From assembly GCF_009604405.1 (NCBI RefSeq), contig NZ_WEGK01000008.1, positions 1-64,000 of the forward strand: a DNA stretch of 64,000 nucleotides. Direction: 5' to 3'. This document shows, in pieces, positions 33,520 through 41,965 of the stretch (positions within the stretch are counted from its first letter, which is position 1; every line of letters starts with the position of its first letter). Under the pieces are notes generated by a model that was given only the letters and a program-made list of their open reading frames with translations, ran no database searches and was not told where the DNA came from. Origin of the DNA: Nocardia macrotermitis (GTDB lineage: Bacteria > Actinomycetota > Actinomycetes > Mycobacteriales > Mycobacteriaceae). The position numbers and the translations under genes were made by a program.

Positions 33520-34980
33520 ATGGCCGACCACGACCCGACGACCGATACCGCCGCACACCAGGCCATCGATCCCGAGGACCTCGCCATCTGCCTGCGCGTC
33601 CTGGATCAGGTGGGCGACCTGGACAAGGACCACCCCGATTCGGTGCAGGTGCAGCGCGCGGTCGGGCACATGTTCAAGATGCTCAAGCGCCGCCGCCGCA
33701 TCGCCGCGCGCGAGGCCGTCGCGGAGAACGATCGCGCCGTCGTGCACGCCACCGCCACCGGATCACTCAACCGCATCGACGACGAGACCGCCGGAATCCC
33801 GTTGACCTCCAACGTTTCCGGCGCGTCGGCGGGAACGCTGCTCAAACCGCGCCCCTGTTACATCTGCAAACAGCGCTACACCCGCGTCGATGCCTTCTAC
33901 CACCAACTGTGTCCCGACTGCGCCGCGCGCGGCCACGCCAAACGCGACGCGCGCACCGACCTGACCGGCCGCCGCGCCCTGCTCACCGGCGGCCGCGCCA
34001 AGATCGGCATGTACATCGCGCTGCGCCTGCTGCGCGACGGCGCGCACACCACCATCACCACCCGCTTCCCCAACGACGCCATCCGCCGCTTCAAGGCCCA
34101 GCCCGACAGCGCCGACTGGATCCACCGGCTGCGCGTGATCGGTATCGATCTGCGCGATCCGGCCCAGGTCGTCGCGCTGACCGAGGACGTCGCCGCGCAG
34201 GGCCCGCTGGACATCCTGATCAACAACGCCGCCCAGACCGTGCGTCGCTCGAACGGCGCCTACGGCGCACTCGTCGAGGCCGAATCCGACCCGCTGCCCG
34301 TCGGCGAACTCCCCGACACCATCAGCTTCGGCAAAACCATGCAGGCGCACCCCACCGCCCTGACCGCCTCCCTCGCCCCCGCACTCACCGCCGCCGAGGT
34401 CACCGAACTGGCACTGGTCGCGGGATCCGCTACGCCCGAACGTATTTCGCGCGGACTGGCGATCGACGCCGGGGGCCTGGTCCCCGATCTCGCCCACACC
34501 AACAGCTGGGTACAAACCGTCGCCGAGGTCGACGCCACCGAACTGCTCGAGGTGCAACTCTGCAACTCGGTCGCCCCGTTCATCCTGATCTCCCGACTGC
34601 GCCCATCGATGGCCTCCGCCGCCGCACGCCGCAAGTACGTGGTGAATGTATCCGCGATGGAAGGCGTCTTCGGCCGCGGCTACAAGGGCCCCGGCCACCC
34701 CCACACCAACATGGCCAAGGCCGCCCTGAACATGCTCACCCGCACCAGCGCCACCGAAATGCTGGAAGCCGACCGCATCCTCATGACCGCCGTGGACACC
34801 GGCTGGATCACCGACGAACGCCCCCACTACACCAAGATCCGCCTGGCCGAAGAAGGCTTCCACGCCCCCCTCGACCTGGTGGACGGCGCAGCCCGCGTCT
34901 ACGACCCGATCGTCCGCGGCGAAAACGGCGAAGACCTCCACGGCTGCTTCCTCAAGGACTTCGAACCGTCCAACTGGTAA
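33520..34980 (+). CDS. SDR-fold protein with N-terminal zinc ribbon; atypical active site
   Basis: A 486-residue protein. Residues 1-105 are helical; Cys113, Cys116, Cys131 and Cys134 form a zinc-ribbon (CYIC and CPDC). From about 150 a short-chain dehydrogenase fold begins: TGGRAKIG at 156-163 and ILINNAAQT near 240. An 80-residue insertion follows (about 245-330). The active-site region has Ser379 in VNVSAMEG and Lys401, but the residue four before the lysine is Thr397, not tyrosine; Tyr389 lies 12 before it. The canonical YxxxK motif is thus absent, so activity may be altered or the domain may only bind nucleotide. Monocistronic. Confidence 0.78.
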   Translation: MADHDPTTDTAAHQAIDPEDLAICLRVLDQVGDLDKDHPDSVQVQRAVGHMFKMLKRRRRIAAREAVAENDRAVVHATATGSLNRIDDETAGIPLTSNVSGASAGTLLKPRPCYICKQRYTRVDAFYHQLCPDCAARGHAKRDARTDLTGRRALLTGGRAKIGMYIALRLLRDGAHTTITTRFPNDAIRRFKAQPDSADWIHRLRVIGIDLRDPAQVVALTEDVAAQGPLDILINNAAQTVRRSNGAYGALVEAESDPLPVGELPDTISFGKTMQAHPTALTASLAPALTAAEVTELALVAGSATPERISRGLAIDAGGLVPDLAHTNSWVQTVAEVDATELLEVQLCNSVAPFILISRLRPSMASAAARRKYVVNVSAMEGVFGRGYKGPGHPHTNMAKAALNMLTRTSATEMLEADRILMTAVDTGWITDERPHYTKIRLAEEGFHAPLDLVDGAARVYDPIVRGENGEDLHGCFLKDFEPSNW

Positions 34981-35097
34981 CCCCTCCCCGCCTCCATGCG
35001 GTCCTGTCCATCTCGAACATTCCGAACACATATGCTTCAATGCGCATATTCCAATATTGATATTCCATAAGCCACCAATCCGGACCCGATTCCCTAG
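34981..35097. other. AT-rich intergenic segment with ATATTCCA repeats
   Basis: This stretch is markedly AT-rich compared with its surroundings. ATATTCCA occurs at 35046-35053 and 35060-35067, around an AATATTGATATT core, and CATATG and GCATAT are close by. It lies at the broken 5' edge of the SDR pseudogene, so it may be a recombination scar. No gene is seen. Confidence 0.35.
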
Positions 35098-35430
35098 TCG
35101 ACCAGCAGGTGGGGCAGACCCGAGCGGTGGCTCGCCGCCTACGCAATGCCCAAGGCCGCCATCGACGTGTTCACCACAGCACTGGCCACGGAAATCAGGC
35201 CACGCGGATAACCGTCAACGCGGTCGATCCCGGTGCGATCGACACCGATCTCAATGCGTCATGGCTGCGCTCGAGCGACGATGCACACGCTGCGACCGCG
35301 GCCCGTTCGCCGCTGGCCCGCGTGGGGCTGCCCGCTGATGTTGCGGGTGTGGTCGTATTCCTGGTGTCGGACGATGCGAGCTGGGTTACCGGTCAGCTTC
35401 TCGATGCGACTGGCGGGGCTCTGCTCCAGG
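35098..35430 (+). pseudogene. short-chain dehydrogenase pseudogene (5'-truncated, frameshifted)
   Basis: The segment encodes the C-terminal third of a classical SDR. In one frame, residues around 35122-35205 read WLAAYAMPKAAIDVFTTALA, including the YxxxK active site (Tyr codon at 35140). After a one-base loss near 35207 the sequence continues in the next frame as ITVNAVDPGAIDTDLN, VGLPADVAGVVVFL and SDDASWVTGQLLDATGG. An in-frame stop at 35095 and the lack of a nucleotide-binding domain show the 5' part is gone. The downstream frame runs without a stop into the DUF2784 gene. Confidence 0.75.
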
Positions 35431-35603
35431 ACGCGACGGATTCCGTTACGGTGCAGGAGGATTCGCTGACGACGCGGGAGCCGATAACAGCTCGTCGGGC
35501 TCCCCCGCTGACGTCTCGCGGGGCTGACGGGTGGTCAGGATCGAACGCATCAATACGATCACGTACGGGCGGGAGGGGGCTGGGGCGCGCCTACTCTGGA
35601 TGG

Positions 35604-35984
35604 ATGATGTACCGTCTGCTGGCCGACGCCACTGCGGTGGTGCACTTCCTGTTCGTTGTTTACGTCGTGGTCGGTGGCTATCTTGCCTGGCATTGGCGGT
35701 GGTCGCTGTGGACGCATCTGGCCGCGTTCGGGTGGGGGTTCGGCACAGTGATCTTCGATATTTCGTGTCCGCTGACGCATCTGGAGAATTGGGCGCGGGG
35801 GCGGGGTGGGGAGGCGCCGCTACCGGCCGGCGGGTTCATCGATCACTACATCACCGGGGTGTTCTATCCGCGCGGTGCGTTGGATCTGGTGCGGATGTTG
35901 GTGGTGCTCGTGGTGGCGTTGTCGTGGGCGGGATATGTGTGGTTGCCGCGGCATCATCGGGCGCTCAGGCCAAGCGTTCGTTGA
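35604..35984 (+). CDS. DUF2784 membrane protein
   Basis: A 126-residue membrane protein with three or four hydrophobic segments (LLADATAVVHFLFVVYVVVGG, HLAAFGWGFGTVIFD, LVRMLVVLVVALSWAGYVW). The CPLTHLENWAR motif and FIDHYITGVFYP are typical of DUF2784, whose function is unknown. ATG 35604 is the first plausible start. The frame is fused upstream to the SDR remnant with no stop codon between. The 3' end overlaps the convergent thioesterase gene by 20 bp. Confidence 0.82.
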   Translation: MMYRLLADATAVVHFLFVVYVVVGGYLAWHWRWSLWTHLAAFGWGFGTVIFDISCPLTHLENWARGRGGEAPLPAGGFIDHYITGVFYPRGALDLVRMLVVLVVALSWAGYVWLPRHHRALRPSVR

Positions 35985-36714
35985 TGAAAGTCGCTACCTC
36001 GGAGACCTTTTCGTCGAGATAGAAGTGTCGTCCGGGCAGGGTGGACAGGTCGAACGCACCGGTGGTGTGGCGCTTCCACTCCCCTGCCTGTTCGGGGGTG
36101 ACGGTCGGGTCGGCATCGCCGAGCAGCGCCGAGATATCGCATCGCAGGGTGGCCCCCGGCTCGAACTCGTACGTCTCGACCGCCTGATAGTCGGCGCGGA
36201 CCGCGGGCAGGACCAACTCGGCCAGACTCGGCTCCGAACGCAGAATCGCCACGGAGGCAGGATCATTCGCCAGCCGCTCCAACTCGGCGATCACCTCGGC
36301 ATCGGGGGCCTGATGGATGGCGCCGACGTAGGCCGCGTCCGGCGCGATACGTCCCGAGACGAACAGCCGAACCAGTTGCCGCCCAGCACTTTCCAGCCGA
36401 CGCGCGGTCTCGAACGCCACCGTCGAACCCATGCTGTGTCCGAACAGTGCCAGCCGGGGCGCACCCACCGACAGCTCGGGAACGACACGATCTGCGAGCA
36501 CCCGCAGATCGGTGAGCAACGGCTCACCCAGCCGATCTTGTCGACCCGGATACTGCACCGCGAAAACCGCTGTGTCGGAACGTATCTGCTGCGCCAAGGC
36601 GCGATACGCACTGGCCGAACCACCACCGGGCGGGAAGCACACCAGCACCGTGCGCGGATCGGGCACCGCTCGCAACTCACGCAACCAGCCACCCGCTGCA
36701 ATCCGTCCCGCCAC
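35965..36714 (-). CDS. type II thioesterase (GrsT/TesA family)
   Basis: A 249-residue alpha/beta-hydrolase of the type II thioesterase family. FPPGGGSASAYRAL near residue 28 is the family opening; nucleophile Ser94 lies in FGHSMGS; a GDADPTVTPEQ loop gives the catalytic Asp and LPGRHFYL the His. Such enzymes edit mis-primed carrier proteins of polyketide or non-ribosomal peptide synthases. No such synthase is in this window, so it either acts on a cluster outside it or is a stand-alone hydrolase. It is 53 bp downstream of a tetR gene on the same strand. Confidence 0.88.
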   Translation of the reverse strand: MAGRIAAGGWLRELRAVPDPRTVLVCFPPGGGSASAYRALAQQIRSDTAVFAVQYPGRQDRLGEPLLTDLRVLADRVVPELSVGAPRLALFGHSMGSTVAFETARRLESAGRQLVRLFVSGRIAPDAAYVGAIHQAPDAEVIAELERLANDPASVAILRSEPSLAELVLPAVRADYQAVETYEFEPGATLRCDISALLGDADPTVTPEQAGEWKRHTTGAFDLSTLPGRHFYLDEKVSEVATFINERLA

Positions 36715-36767
36715 GAACCTTCCCTCCGCTCGATATCGCTCTTCGTCGGGCCGAGGGTACCCGGTCG

Positions 36768-37340
36768 CTATTTTCCCTGGAGCGCCGAGAGGGCCACGGC
36801 GAGATCGTCGCCCAGCAGCAGTTCGCCGTCCGGCTCGAGCAGAGCCAGCATCGCGATGCCCTGGAACAGGACGAAATACAGCTTGGCGACCGCGCGCGCT
36901 TGCGCATCGGACAGGTCCGGATACACCTCGCGCAACAGCCCGGCCAGTTCGGCGTACGCCTCGCTCGTCGCCTCGGCCAGGAATGCCTGCGAGTCGGGCG
37001 AGCGGGCGATGCGCAGACCGTTCTCCAGGCTCAGCAGCAACTGCTCCCGATAGCGGAATGCCACGTCGACCAGGCCGTTCAGGGTCGGCGCGAAGGATTC
37101 GGACAGCGCCCGTCCCTCCCCCGCGGCGCGGATCGCCTCGTCCATACCGTCACCGATATCGCTGCCGACGGACATGGTGATGGCCTCGGAGATCAACCGA
37201 TCCTTGGAGCCGAAGTGGTAGCCGATCGCCGCCAGGCTGACCCCGGCGACCCCGGCGATATCCCGCGCGGTGACCTTGGCGAGCCCGCGTTCCAGGATCA
37301 CCTTCTTCGCCGCCGCCAGTAGATCCTCTCGATTACCCAT
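36768..37340 (-). CDS. TetR family regulator, divergent from a TetX-like monooxygenase
   Basis: A 190-residue TetR-type repressor. The DNA-binding domain is at residues 8-55 (GLAKVTARDIAGVAGVSLAA, IGYHFGSKDRLISEAI); the C-terminal half is helical. It is divergent from the FAD monooxygenase gene, and the 114-bp gap holds a nested inverted repeat of TAGACA units that it very probably binds. The thioesterase gene follows it on the same strand. Confidence 0.88.
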   Translation of the reverse strand: MGNREDLLAAAKKVILERGLAKVTARDIAGVAGVSLAAIGYHFGSKDRLISEAITMSVGSDIGDGMDEAIRAAGEGRALSESFAPTLNGLVDVAFRYREQLLLSLENGLRIARSPDSQAFLAEATSEAYAELAGLLREVYPDLSDAQARAVAKLYFVLFQGIAMLALLEPDGELLLGDDLAVALSALQGK

Positions 37341-37356
37341 ATGCCCAGGTTACAAC

Positions 37357-37413
37357 GTCTTAGACATTTGTTCTAGACAGATGTGCCAATCGTGTGGCAC
37401 ATTTGTCTAAGAC
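37357..37413. promoter_or_regulatory. nested inverted-repeat operator between tetR and the monooxygenase
   Basis: An outer perfect repeat GTCTTAGACA (37357-37366) and TGTCTAAGAC (37404-37413) encloses TAGACAGATGTGCCA (37374-37388) and TGGCACATTTGTCTA (37395-37409), which match as an inverted pair at 14 of 15 positions around a 6-base centre. TAGACA or its complement occurs three times. It is probably a repressor operator for both divergent genes. Confidence 0.7.
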
Positions 37414-37454
37414 ATTCGATCAACATTCGATCCACACGACAGGGAACCGACATC

Positions 37455-38705
37455 ATGGGCACCACCAGCACCCCGCGCATCCTCGTCTCCGGTGGCGGTA
37501 TCGCCGGTAATGCCGTTGCGCTGCAACTGCTTCGGGCCGGCATCACCGTCACCATCGTCGAGCGCGCCACCGCTCCCCGGCCCGGCGGGCAGGCCGTGGA
37601 TCTGCGCGGTCCCAGCCGCGAGGTCGCCGAGCGGATGGGCCTGATGCCCGCGATCGGCAAGTCCCAGCTCCAGGAGCTCGGCATCACCTATGTCGACCCG
37701 CGCGGACGCACCTACGCGAACATGTCGATGGAGTACTTCGAGGGCAAGGGCCCGGTCGCCGAGATCGAGATCACCCGCGGCGACCTGAACCAGGTGCTGC
37801 TGAACGAACTCGCCGGACTCGGCGGGACTCTCGACTACCGGTACGGCGAGTGGATCACCGCGCTGCACCAGGACGATGCCGGGGTGCGGGTCGAATTCGC
37901 CTCCGGGCAGAGCGAAAGCTTCGACCTGGTCGTCGGCGCGGACGGCGTGCACTCGGCCACCCGGCGGCTGGCCTTCGGCCCCGAGGAGCAGTTCAGCACC
38001 TATCTGGGCGGATACATGTCCTTCTTCACGATCCCGACCCCGCCGAACATCCGGCCCGGCTGGTTCACCATGCAAATGATCCCCGGCGCGGCGGTCGGCA
38101 TCCGGCCCGACGGCCGACCCGATACCGCCAAGGCCATTCTCACCATGCTGACCGATCGCGATCCGGCCCTGCGCGGCGATCTCGACGCCCAACACCGGCT
38201 CGTCCACCGCCACCTCGAGGGCGACGGCTGGCACGCCCCCGCGGTTCTCGCGGGCATGGCCGCGGCCGACGACTTCTACTTCGACGAACTCACCCGGATC
38301 GATATGCCCTCACTCAGCGCCGGCCGCGTCACCCTGCTCGGCGACGCCGGATACTGCGGCTCACCGATGACCGGCATGGGCACCGCGATGGCGATGGTCG
38401 GCGCGTACCTGCTCGCGGGCGAGATCGCCCGCACCCCGGACGACCTCCCCGACGCCCTGCGCCGGTACGAGCGGCAGGTGACCCCGTTCCTGGACAAGGC
38501 CAGGGAACTGCCCGGCGGCGGCATCCAGATGATGTTGTCGCACAGTCGATTCGGCACCACCACGCGTCGCACCGTCAACCGCGTGATGATGTCGCGGATG
38601 ATGCGCCCGGTGATGATGAAGATGTTCTTCGGCAAGACCGACGACTACCAGCTGCCGACCTACTTCAGCGACACCGCGGCAACCGCGTCGCGGCCCACCG
38701 AATAG
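37455..38705 (+). CDS. FAD-dependent monooxygenase (TetX-like)
   Basis: A 416-residue class A flavin monooxygenase. The N-terminal VSGGGIAGNAVALQLLRAG is the FAD Rossmann motif; RPGGQAVDLRG follows; FDLVVGADGVHSATR is the DG motif and RVTLLGDAGYCGSPMTGMGT the GD motif with its second FAD-binding stretch. The layout is that of TetX-like and PHBH-type hydroxylases that attack aromatic or polyketide compounds using NADPH. Control by the divergent TetR gene suggests a detoxification role; the substrate is unknown. The ATG follows a CAGGGAACCG stretch. Confidence 0.87.
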   Translation: MGTTSTPRILVSGGGIAGNAVALQLLRAGITVTIVERATAPRPGGQAVDLRGPSREVAERMGLMPAIGKSQLQELGITYVDPRGRTYANMSMEYFEGKGPVAEIEITRGDLNQVLLNELAGLGGTLDYRYGEWITALHQDDAGVRVEFASGQSESFDLVVGADGVHSATRRLAFGPEEQFSTYLGGYMSFFTIPTPPNIRPGWFTMQMIPGAAVGIRPDGRPDTAKAILTMLTDRDPALRGDLDAQHRLVHRHLEGDGWHAPAVLAGMAAADDFYFDELTRIDMPSLSAGRVTLLGDAGYCGSPMTGMGTAMAMVGAYLLAGEIARTPDDLPDALRRYERQVTPFLDKARELPGGGIQMMLSHSRFGTTTRRTVNRVMMSRMMRPVMMKMFFGKTDDYQLPTYFSDTAATASRPTE

Positions 38706-38709
38706 GATC

Positions 38710-39750
38710 GTGCCGGTGCGGCAGAAGATCATCATGGATGTCGACACCGGCATCGACGATTCCCTCGGACTGCTCTACATCCTGGCCAGCCCCGAGGCCG
38801 AACTCGTGGGCATCGCCTCGACGGCCGGCAACGTCCCCACCCCGCAGGTGGCGGCGAACAACCTCGCCCTGCTGGAACTGTGCCGAGCGCCCGAGATCGA
38901 GGTGGCGCTCGGCGCCGAGGCTCCCCTGGCGATCCCGTTGCGCACCACCGAGGACACGCACGGGCCGCAGGGCATCGGCTATGCCGAATTCCCGCCCCCG
39001 ACACGTCGGCTCTCGGACCGGTCCGCGGCACAGCTGTGGGTGGATCTGGTGCGCGCGCATCCCGGCGAGATCGTCGGGTTGTGCACCGGGCCGCTCACCA
39101 ATCTCGCGCTCGCGCTGCGGATCGAGCCGAGACTGCCCGAACTGCTCGGGCGGCTGGTGGTGATGGGCGGGGCGTTCAACCATCCGGGGAACACCACGCC
39201 CACCAACGAGTGGAACGTGCACGTCGATCCGGAAGCCTGGCACGAGGTGTTCGCCGCGTTCCGCGCCGCACCCGCCGACCGACGGCCGCTGGTGTGCGGG
39301 CTGAACATCACCGAGACCATCGAGATGTTCCCCGAACATCTCACCCGGCTCGCCGAACGCGCGGAAAGCCTTCCCGCACACGAGGTTTCCGAACACGACG
39401 CACCCGGCACGCGATCGAAGGCGAGCAATCCGGTGGTGCGGTTCCTGACCGACGCGGTGCGGTTCTACTTCGAATTCCACCGGCAGTACGACCAGGGTTA
39501 TCTCGCGCACATGCACGATCCCTTCGCCGCCGCGGTCGCGCTGGATCCCGGGCTGGCCCGCACCCGCGCGGCCACGGTCGACGTCGAGTTGGGCGGCACG
39601 CTCACCCGGGGCGCCACCGTGGCCGACTGGGCGGGGATGTGGGGCCGGGAACCCAACGCGGACATCGTCGTCGGCACCGATCCGGCGGTCTTCTTCGACC
39701 GGCTGATCGAGCGGGTGGGAGATTTCGCCCGCACGGTGTACCCGGCCTGA
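38710..39750 (+). CDS. inosine-uridine-preferring nucleoside hydrolase family protein
   Basis: A 346-residue nucleoside N-ribohydrolase. The calcium-binding signature is DVDTGIDD at residues 10-17 (Asp12, Asp16, Asp17); VVMGGAFNHPGN and NEWNVHVDPEAW are substrate-loop motifs and HMHDPFAAAVALDP supplies the catalytic His and last calcium ligand. It cleaves ribonucleosides to base and ribose in salvage. The start is GTG 38710, 4 bp after the monooxygenase stop, so co-transcription is possible. The amidohydrolase gene follows 23 bp later. Confidence 0.88.
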   Translation: MPVRQKIIMDVDTGIDDSLGLLYILASPEAELVGIASTAGNVPTPQVAANNLALLELCRAPEIEVALGAEAPLAIPLRTTEDTHGPQGIGYAEFPPPTRRLSDRSAAQLWVDLVRAHPGEIVGLCTGPLTNLALALRIEPRLPELLGRLVVMGGAFNHPGNTTPTNEWNVHVDPEAWHEVFAAFRAAPADRRPLVCGLNITETIEMFPEHLTRLAERAESLPAHEVSEHDAPGTRSKASNPVVRFLTDAVRFYFEFHRQYDQGYLAHMHDPFAAAVALDPGLARTRAATVDVELGGTLTRGATVADWAGMWGREPNADIVVGTDPAVFFDRLIERVGDFARTVYPA

Positions 39751-39773
39751 GAAGAGGATTGCGAGATCGCGGT

Positions 39774-40670
39774 ATGAACGCAGACGACGACGCCTACGTC
39801 CACGAGTTCCAGCAGCGACTCGGGCTGCCCGGAATCATCGACGTGCATACGCATTTCATGCCCGAGCCGGTGCTGCGCAAGGTGTGGGCGTACTTCGATT
39901 CGGCCGGGCCGCTCACCGGGCGGGCGTGGCCGATCGCCTATCGCGAGGACGAGCAGGTCCGGTTGAAGACGTTGCGGGACTTCGGTGTTCGCGCGTTCAC
40001 CGCGCTGGTCTATCCGCACAAACCGCAGATGGCGGCCTGGCTCAACGGGTGGTCGGCCGATTTCGCCGCCCGCACCCCCGATTGTCTGTACACCGCGACC
40101 TTCTTCCCGGAGCCGGGCGCGGGCGAGTACGTGCGGTCCGCGATCGACGCCGGGGCGCGAATCTTCAAGGTGCACATCCAGGTCGGCGACTTCTCCCCCG
40201 TCGACCCGCTGCTCACCCCGGTGTGGGAGGTCCTGTCCGACACCGGCGTTCCGGTGCTCATCCACTGCGGTTCGGGTCCGGCTCCCGGCAGGTTCACCGG
40301 TCCGGGACCGATTGTCGAACTGCTGCAACGTTTTCCGCGCCTGCGCCTGATCATCGCCCACATGGGCGCACCCGACTACACCGCGTTCCTGGACATCGCC
40401 GAGCAGCATCCCCTGGTCCATCTCGATACGACGATGAACTTCACCGACTTCTTCGAATCGCAGGACGCCTTCCCCGCCGCCGAACGCCCCCGCCTGCTCG
40501 ACCTCGGCGACCGCATCCTGTTCGGCAGCGACTTCCCCAACATCCCGTACCCGTACGCGCACGCGCTGCACGCCGTGCAGCGCCTGGAACTCGGCGACGA
40601 CTGGTTGCGCGATGTCTGTTACGCGAATGCCGCCCGCTTATTCGAGTTGGAGCCGCTTCCGGAGCGCTAG
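39774..40670 (+). CDS. amidohydrolase-2 family metal-dependent hydrolase
   Basis: A 298-residue TIM-barrel amidohydrolase (ACMSD-like group). His25 and His27 in IIDVHTHFMP are the first metal ligands; FKVHIQVGDFSP, VLIHCG and LIIAHMG supply further histidines and LFGSDFPNIPY the catalytic aspartate. Members hydrolyse or decarboxylate cyclic compounds. Together with the nucleoside hydrolase it could act on a base released from a nucleoside, but this is inference. It converges with meaB; a weak 6-bp hairpin at 40693-40707 lies between. Confidence 0.85.
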   Translation: MNADDDAYVHEFQQRLGLPGIIDVHTHFMPEPVLRKVWAYFDSAGPLTGRAWPIAYREDEQVRLKTLRDFGVRAFTALVYPHKPQMAAWLNGWSADFAARTPDCLYTATFFPEPGAGEYVRSAIDAGARIFKVHIQVGDFSPVDPLLTPVWEVLSDTGVPVLIHCGSGPAPGRFTGPGPIVELLQRFPRLRLIIAHMGAPDYTAFLDIAEQHPLVHLDTTMNFTDFFESQDAFPAAERPRLLDLGDRILFGSDFPNIPYPYAHALHAVQRLELGDDWLRDVCYANAARLFELEPLPER

Positions 40671-40711
40671 ACCTGGATGGACGTCCCGATCACCTTCGCG
40701 CCGAAGGGATC

Positions 40712-41965
40712 TCAGCTGTCGAAGGCGCGCAGGATCTCCTCGGTGGCCAGGGCCGGGGTGAGCGAGCCGTCGCGGACGCGGTCCTCGACCTCGGTCCGGA
40801 TGGCTTTCACGGCCGGGCTGTCGGCGAGGCGGCGCAGGAGTTGGTCGTGGACCATGGTCCAGGTCCAGTCAATCTGCTGGCGGCGGCGTTTCTCGGCGAA
40901 CTCGCCTGCCTCCGTGAGGGTTTCGCGATGCTTCAACACCGTGTCCCAGAAGGTGTCCAGGCCGGTGCCGTTCAGGCCGCTCATGGTGAGAACCGGTGGC
41001 CGCCACAGGGAATCGCGCGGGTGGATCAGGCGCATCGCGCCCTGGAGTTCGCGGGCGGCGGATTTGGCCTCGAGTTCGTGCCTGCCGTCGGCCTTGTTGA
41101 CCGCGACCAGATCCGCGAGTTCCAGGACACCTTTCTTGATGCCCTGCAACTGATCTCCGGTGCGTGCGAGGGTCAGGAAGCAGAACACGTCGACCATATT
41201 GGCGACGGTGACCTCGGACTGGCCGACGCCGACGGTCTCCACCAGCACCACGTCGTATCCGGCCGCCTCGAGCAGCACGATCGTCTCGCGGGTCGCCTTG
41301 GCCACCCCGCCCAGCGTGCCCGCGGTCGGCGAGGGCCGGATGAACGCGTCGCGCTCGACCGACAGCCGCGCCATGCGGGTCTTGTCACCGAGGATGGAAC
41401 CGCCGGTGCGGGTGGAGGACGGATCCACTGCCAGCACCGCGACGCGATGTCCCTGCCCGATCAGATACATGCCCAGCGCGTCGATGAACGTCGACTTGCC
41501 TACGCCCGGAACACCGGTGATACCCACACGATTGGAGCCCTCGGCCCCCTCCGAACCGACCTTCAACAGCAACTGCTGGGCCAGCTCGCGATGATCCGCC
41601 CGCGTCGACTCGACCAGGGTGATCGCACGCGCCAGACCGCTGCGCTGACCCTGCCGTACCGCGTCGGCCAGCTGATCGACGTCGATCGTGCGACGTTGCG
41701 GGACAGGCGATCCCGCGCCCGGACCGGCTCCGAGCGCACCGACGCCGGAGGTCGAGGTCAGGCGCGGATGTCCGGTGGGAACCCACTCCTCGCGGCGTTG
41801 CTGTTGCGCCGCAGTCGATTCGGCGTTCCCGGACCCGGGAACCTGCGCACCCGGCGAGGGCTGCGACTCACCGTTGGCGGGTTCGGCGGACACGGCGGAA
41901 CGACGACGATCCGTGGTCGATGCGACGGACTCCGCACCGCTGCCGGTCGCGACGGGCTCGTTCAT
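40712..41965 (-). CDS. meaB: MeaB/ArgK-type GTPase, methylmalonyl-CoA mutase chaperone
   Basis: A 417-residue G3E-type GTPase that loads and protects the adenosylcobalamin cofactor of methylmalonyl-CoA mutase. Walker A is GVPGVGKST at 151-159; GYDVVLVETVGVGQSE holds the switch and DLVAVNKADG the base-specificity motif. The N-terminal 90 residues are low-complexity and Pro/Gly/Ser-rich, an extension absent from MeaB of most bacteria. The ATG overlaps the mutB stop (ATGA), making it the third gene of the mutA-mutB-meaB operon. The frame stays open upstream over mutB but without coding sense. Confidence 0.92.
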   Translation of the reverse strand: MNEPVATGSGAESVASTTDRRRSAVSAEPANGESQPSPGAQVPGSGNAESTAAQQQRREEWVPTGHPRLTSTSGVGALGAGPGAGSPVPQRRTIDVDQLADAVRQGQRSGLARAITLVESTRADHRELAQQLLLKVGSEGAEGSNRVGITGVPGVGKSTFIDALGMYLIGQGHRVAVLAVDPSSTRTGGSILGDKTRMARLSVERDAFIRPSPTAGTLGGVAKATRETIVLLEAAGYDVVLVETVGVGQSEVTVANMVDVFCFLTLARTGDQLQGIKKGVLELADLVAVNKADGRHELEAKSAARELQGAMRLIHPRDSLWRPPVLTMSGLNGTGLDTFWDTVLKHRETLTEAGEFAEKRRRQQIDWTWTMVHDQLLRRLADSPAVKAIRTEVEDRVRDGSLTPALATEEILRAFDS

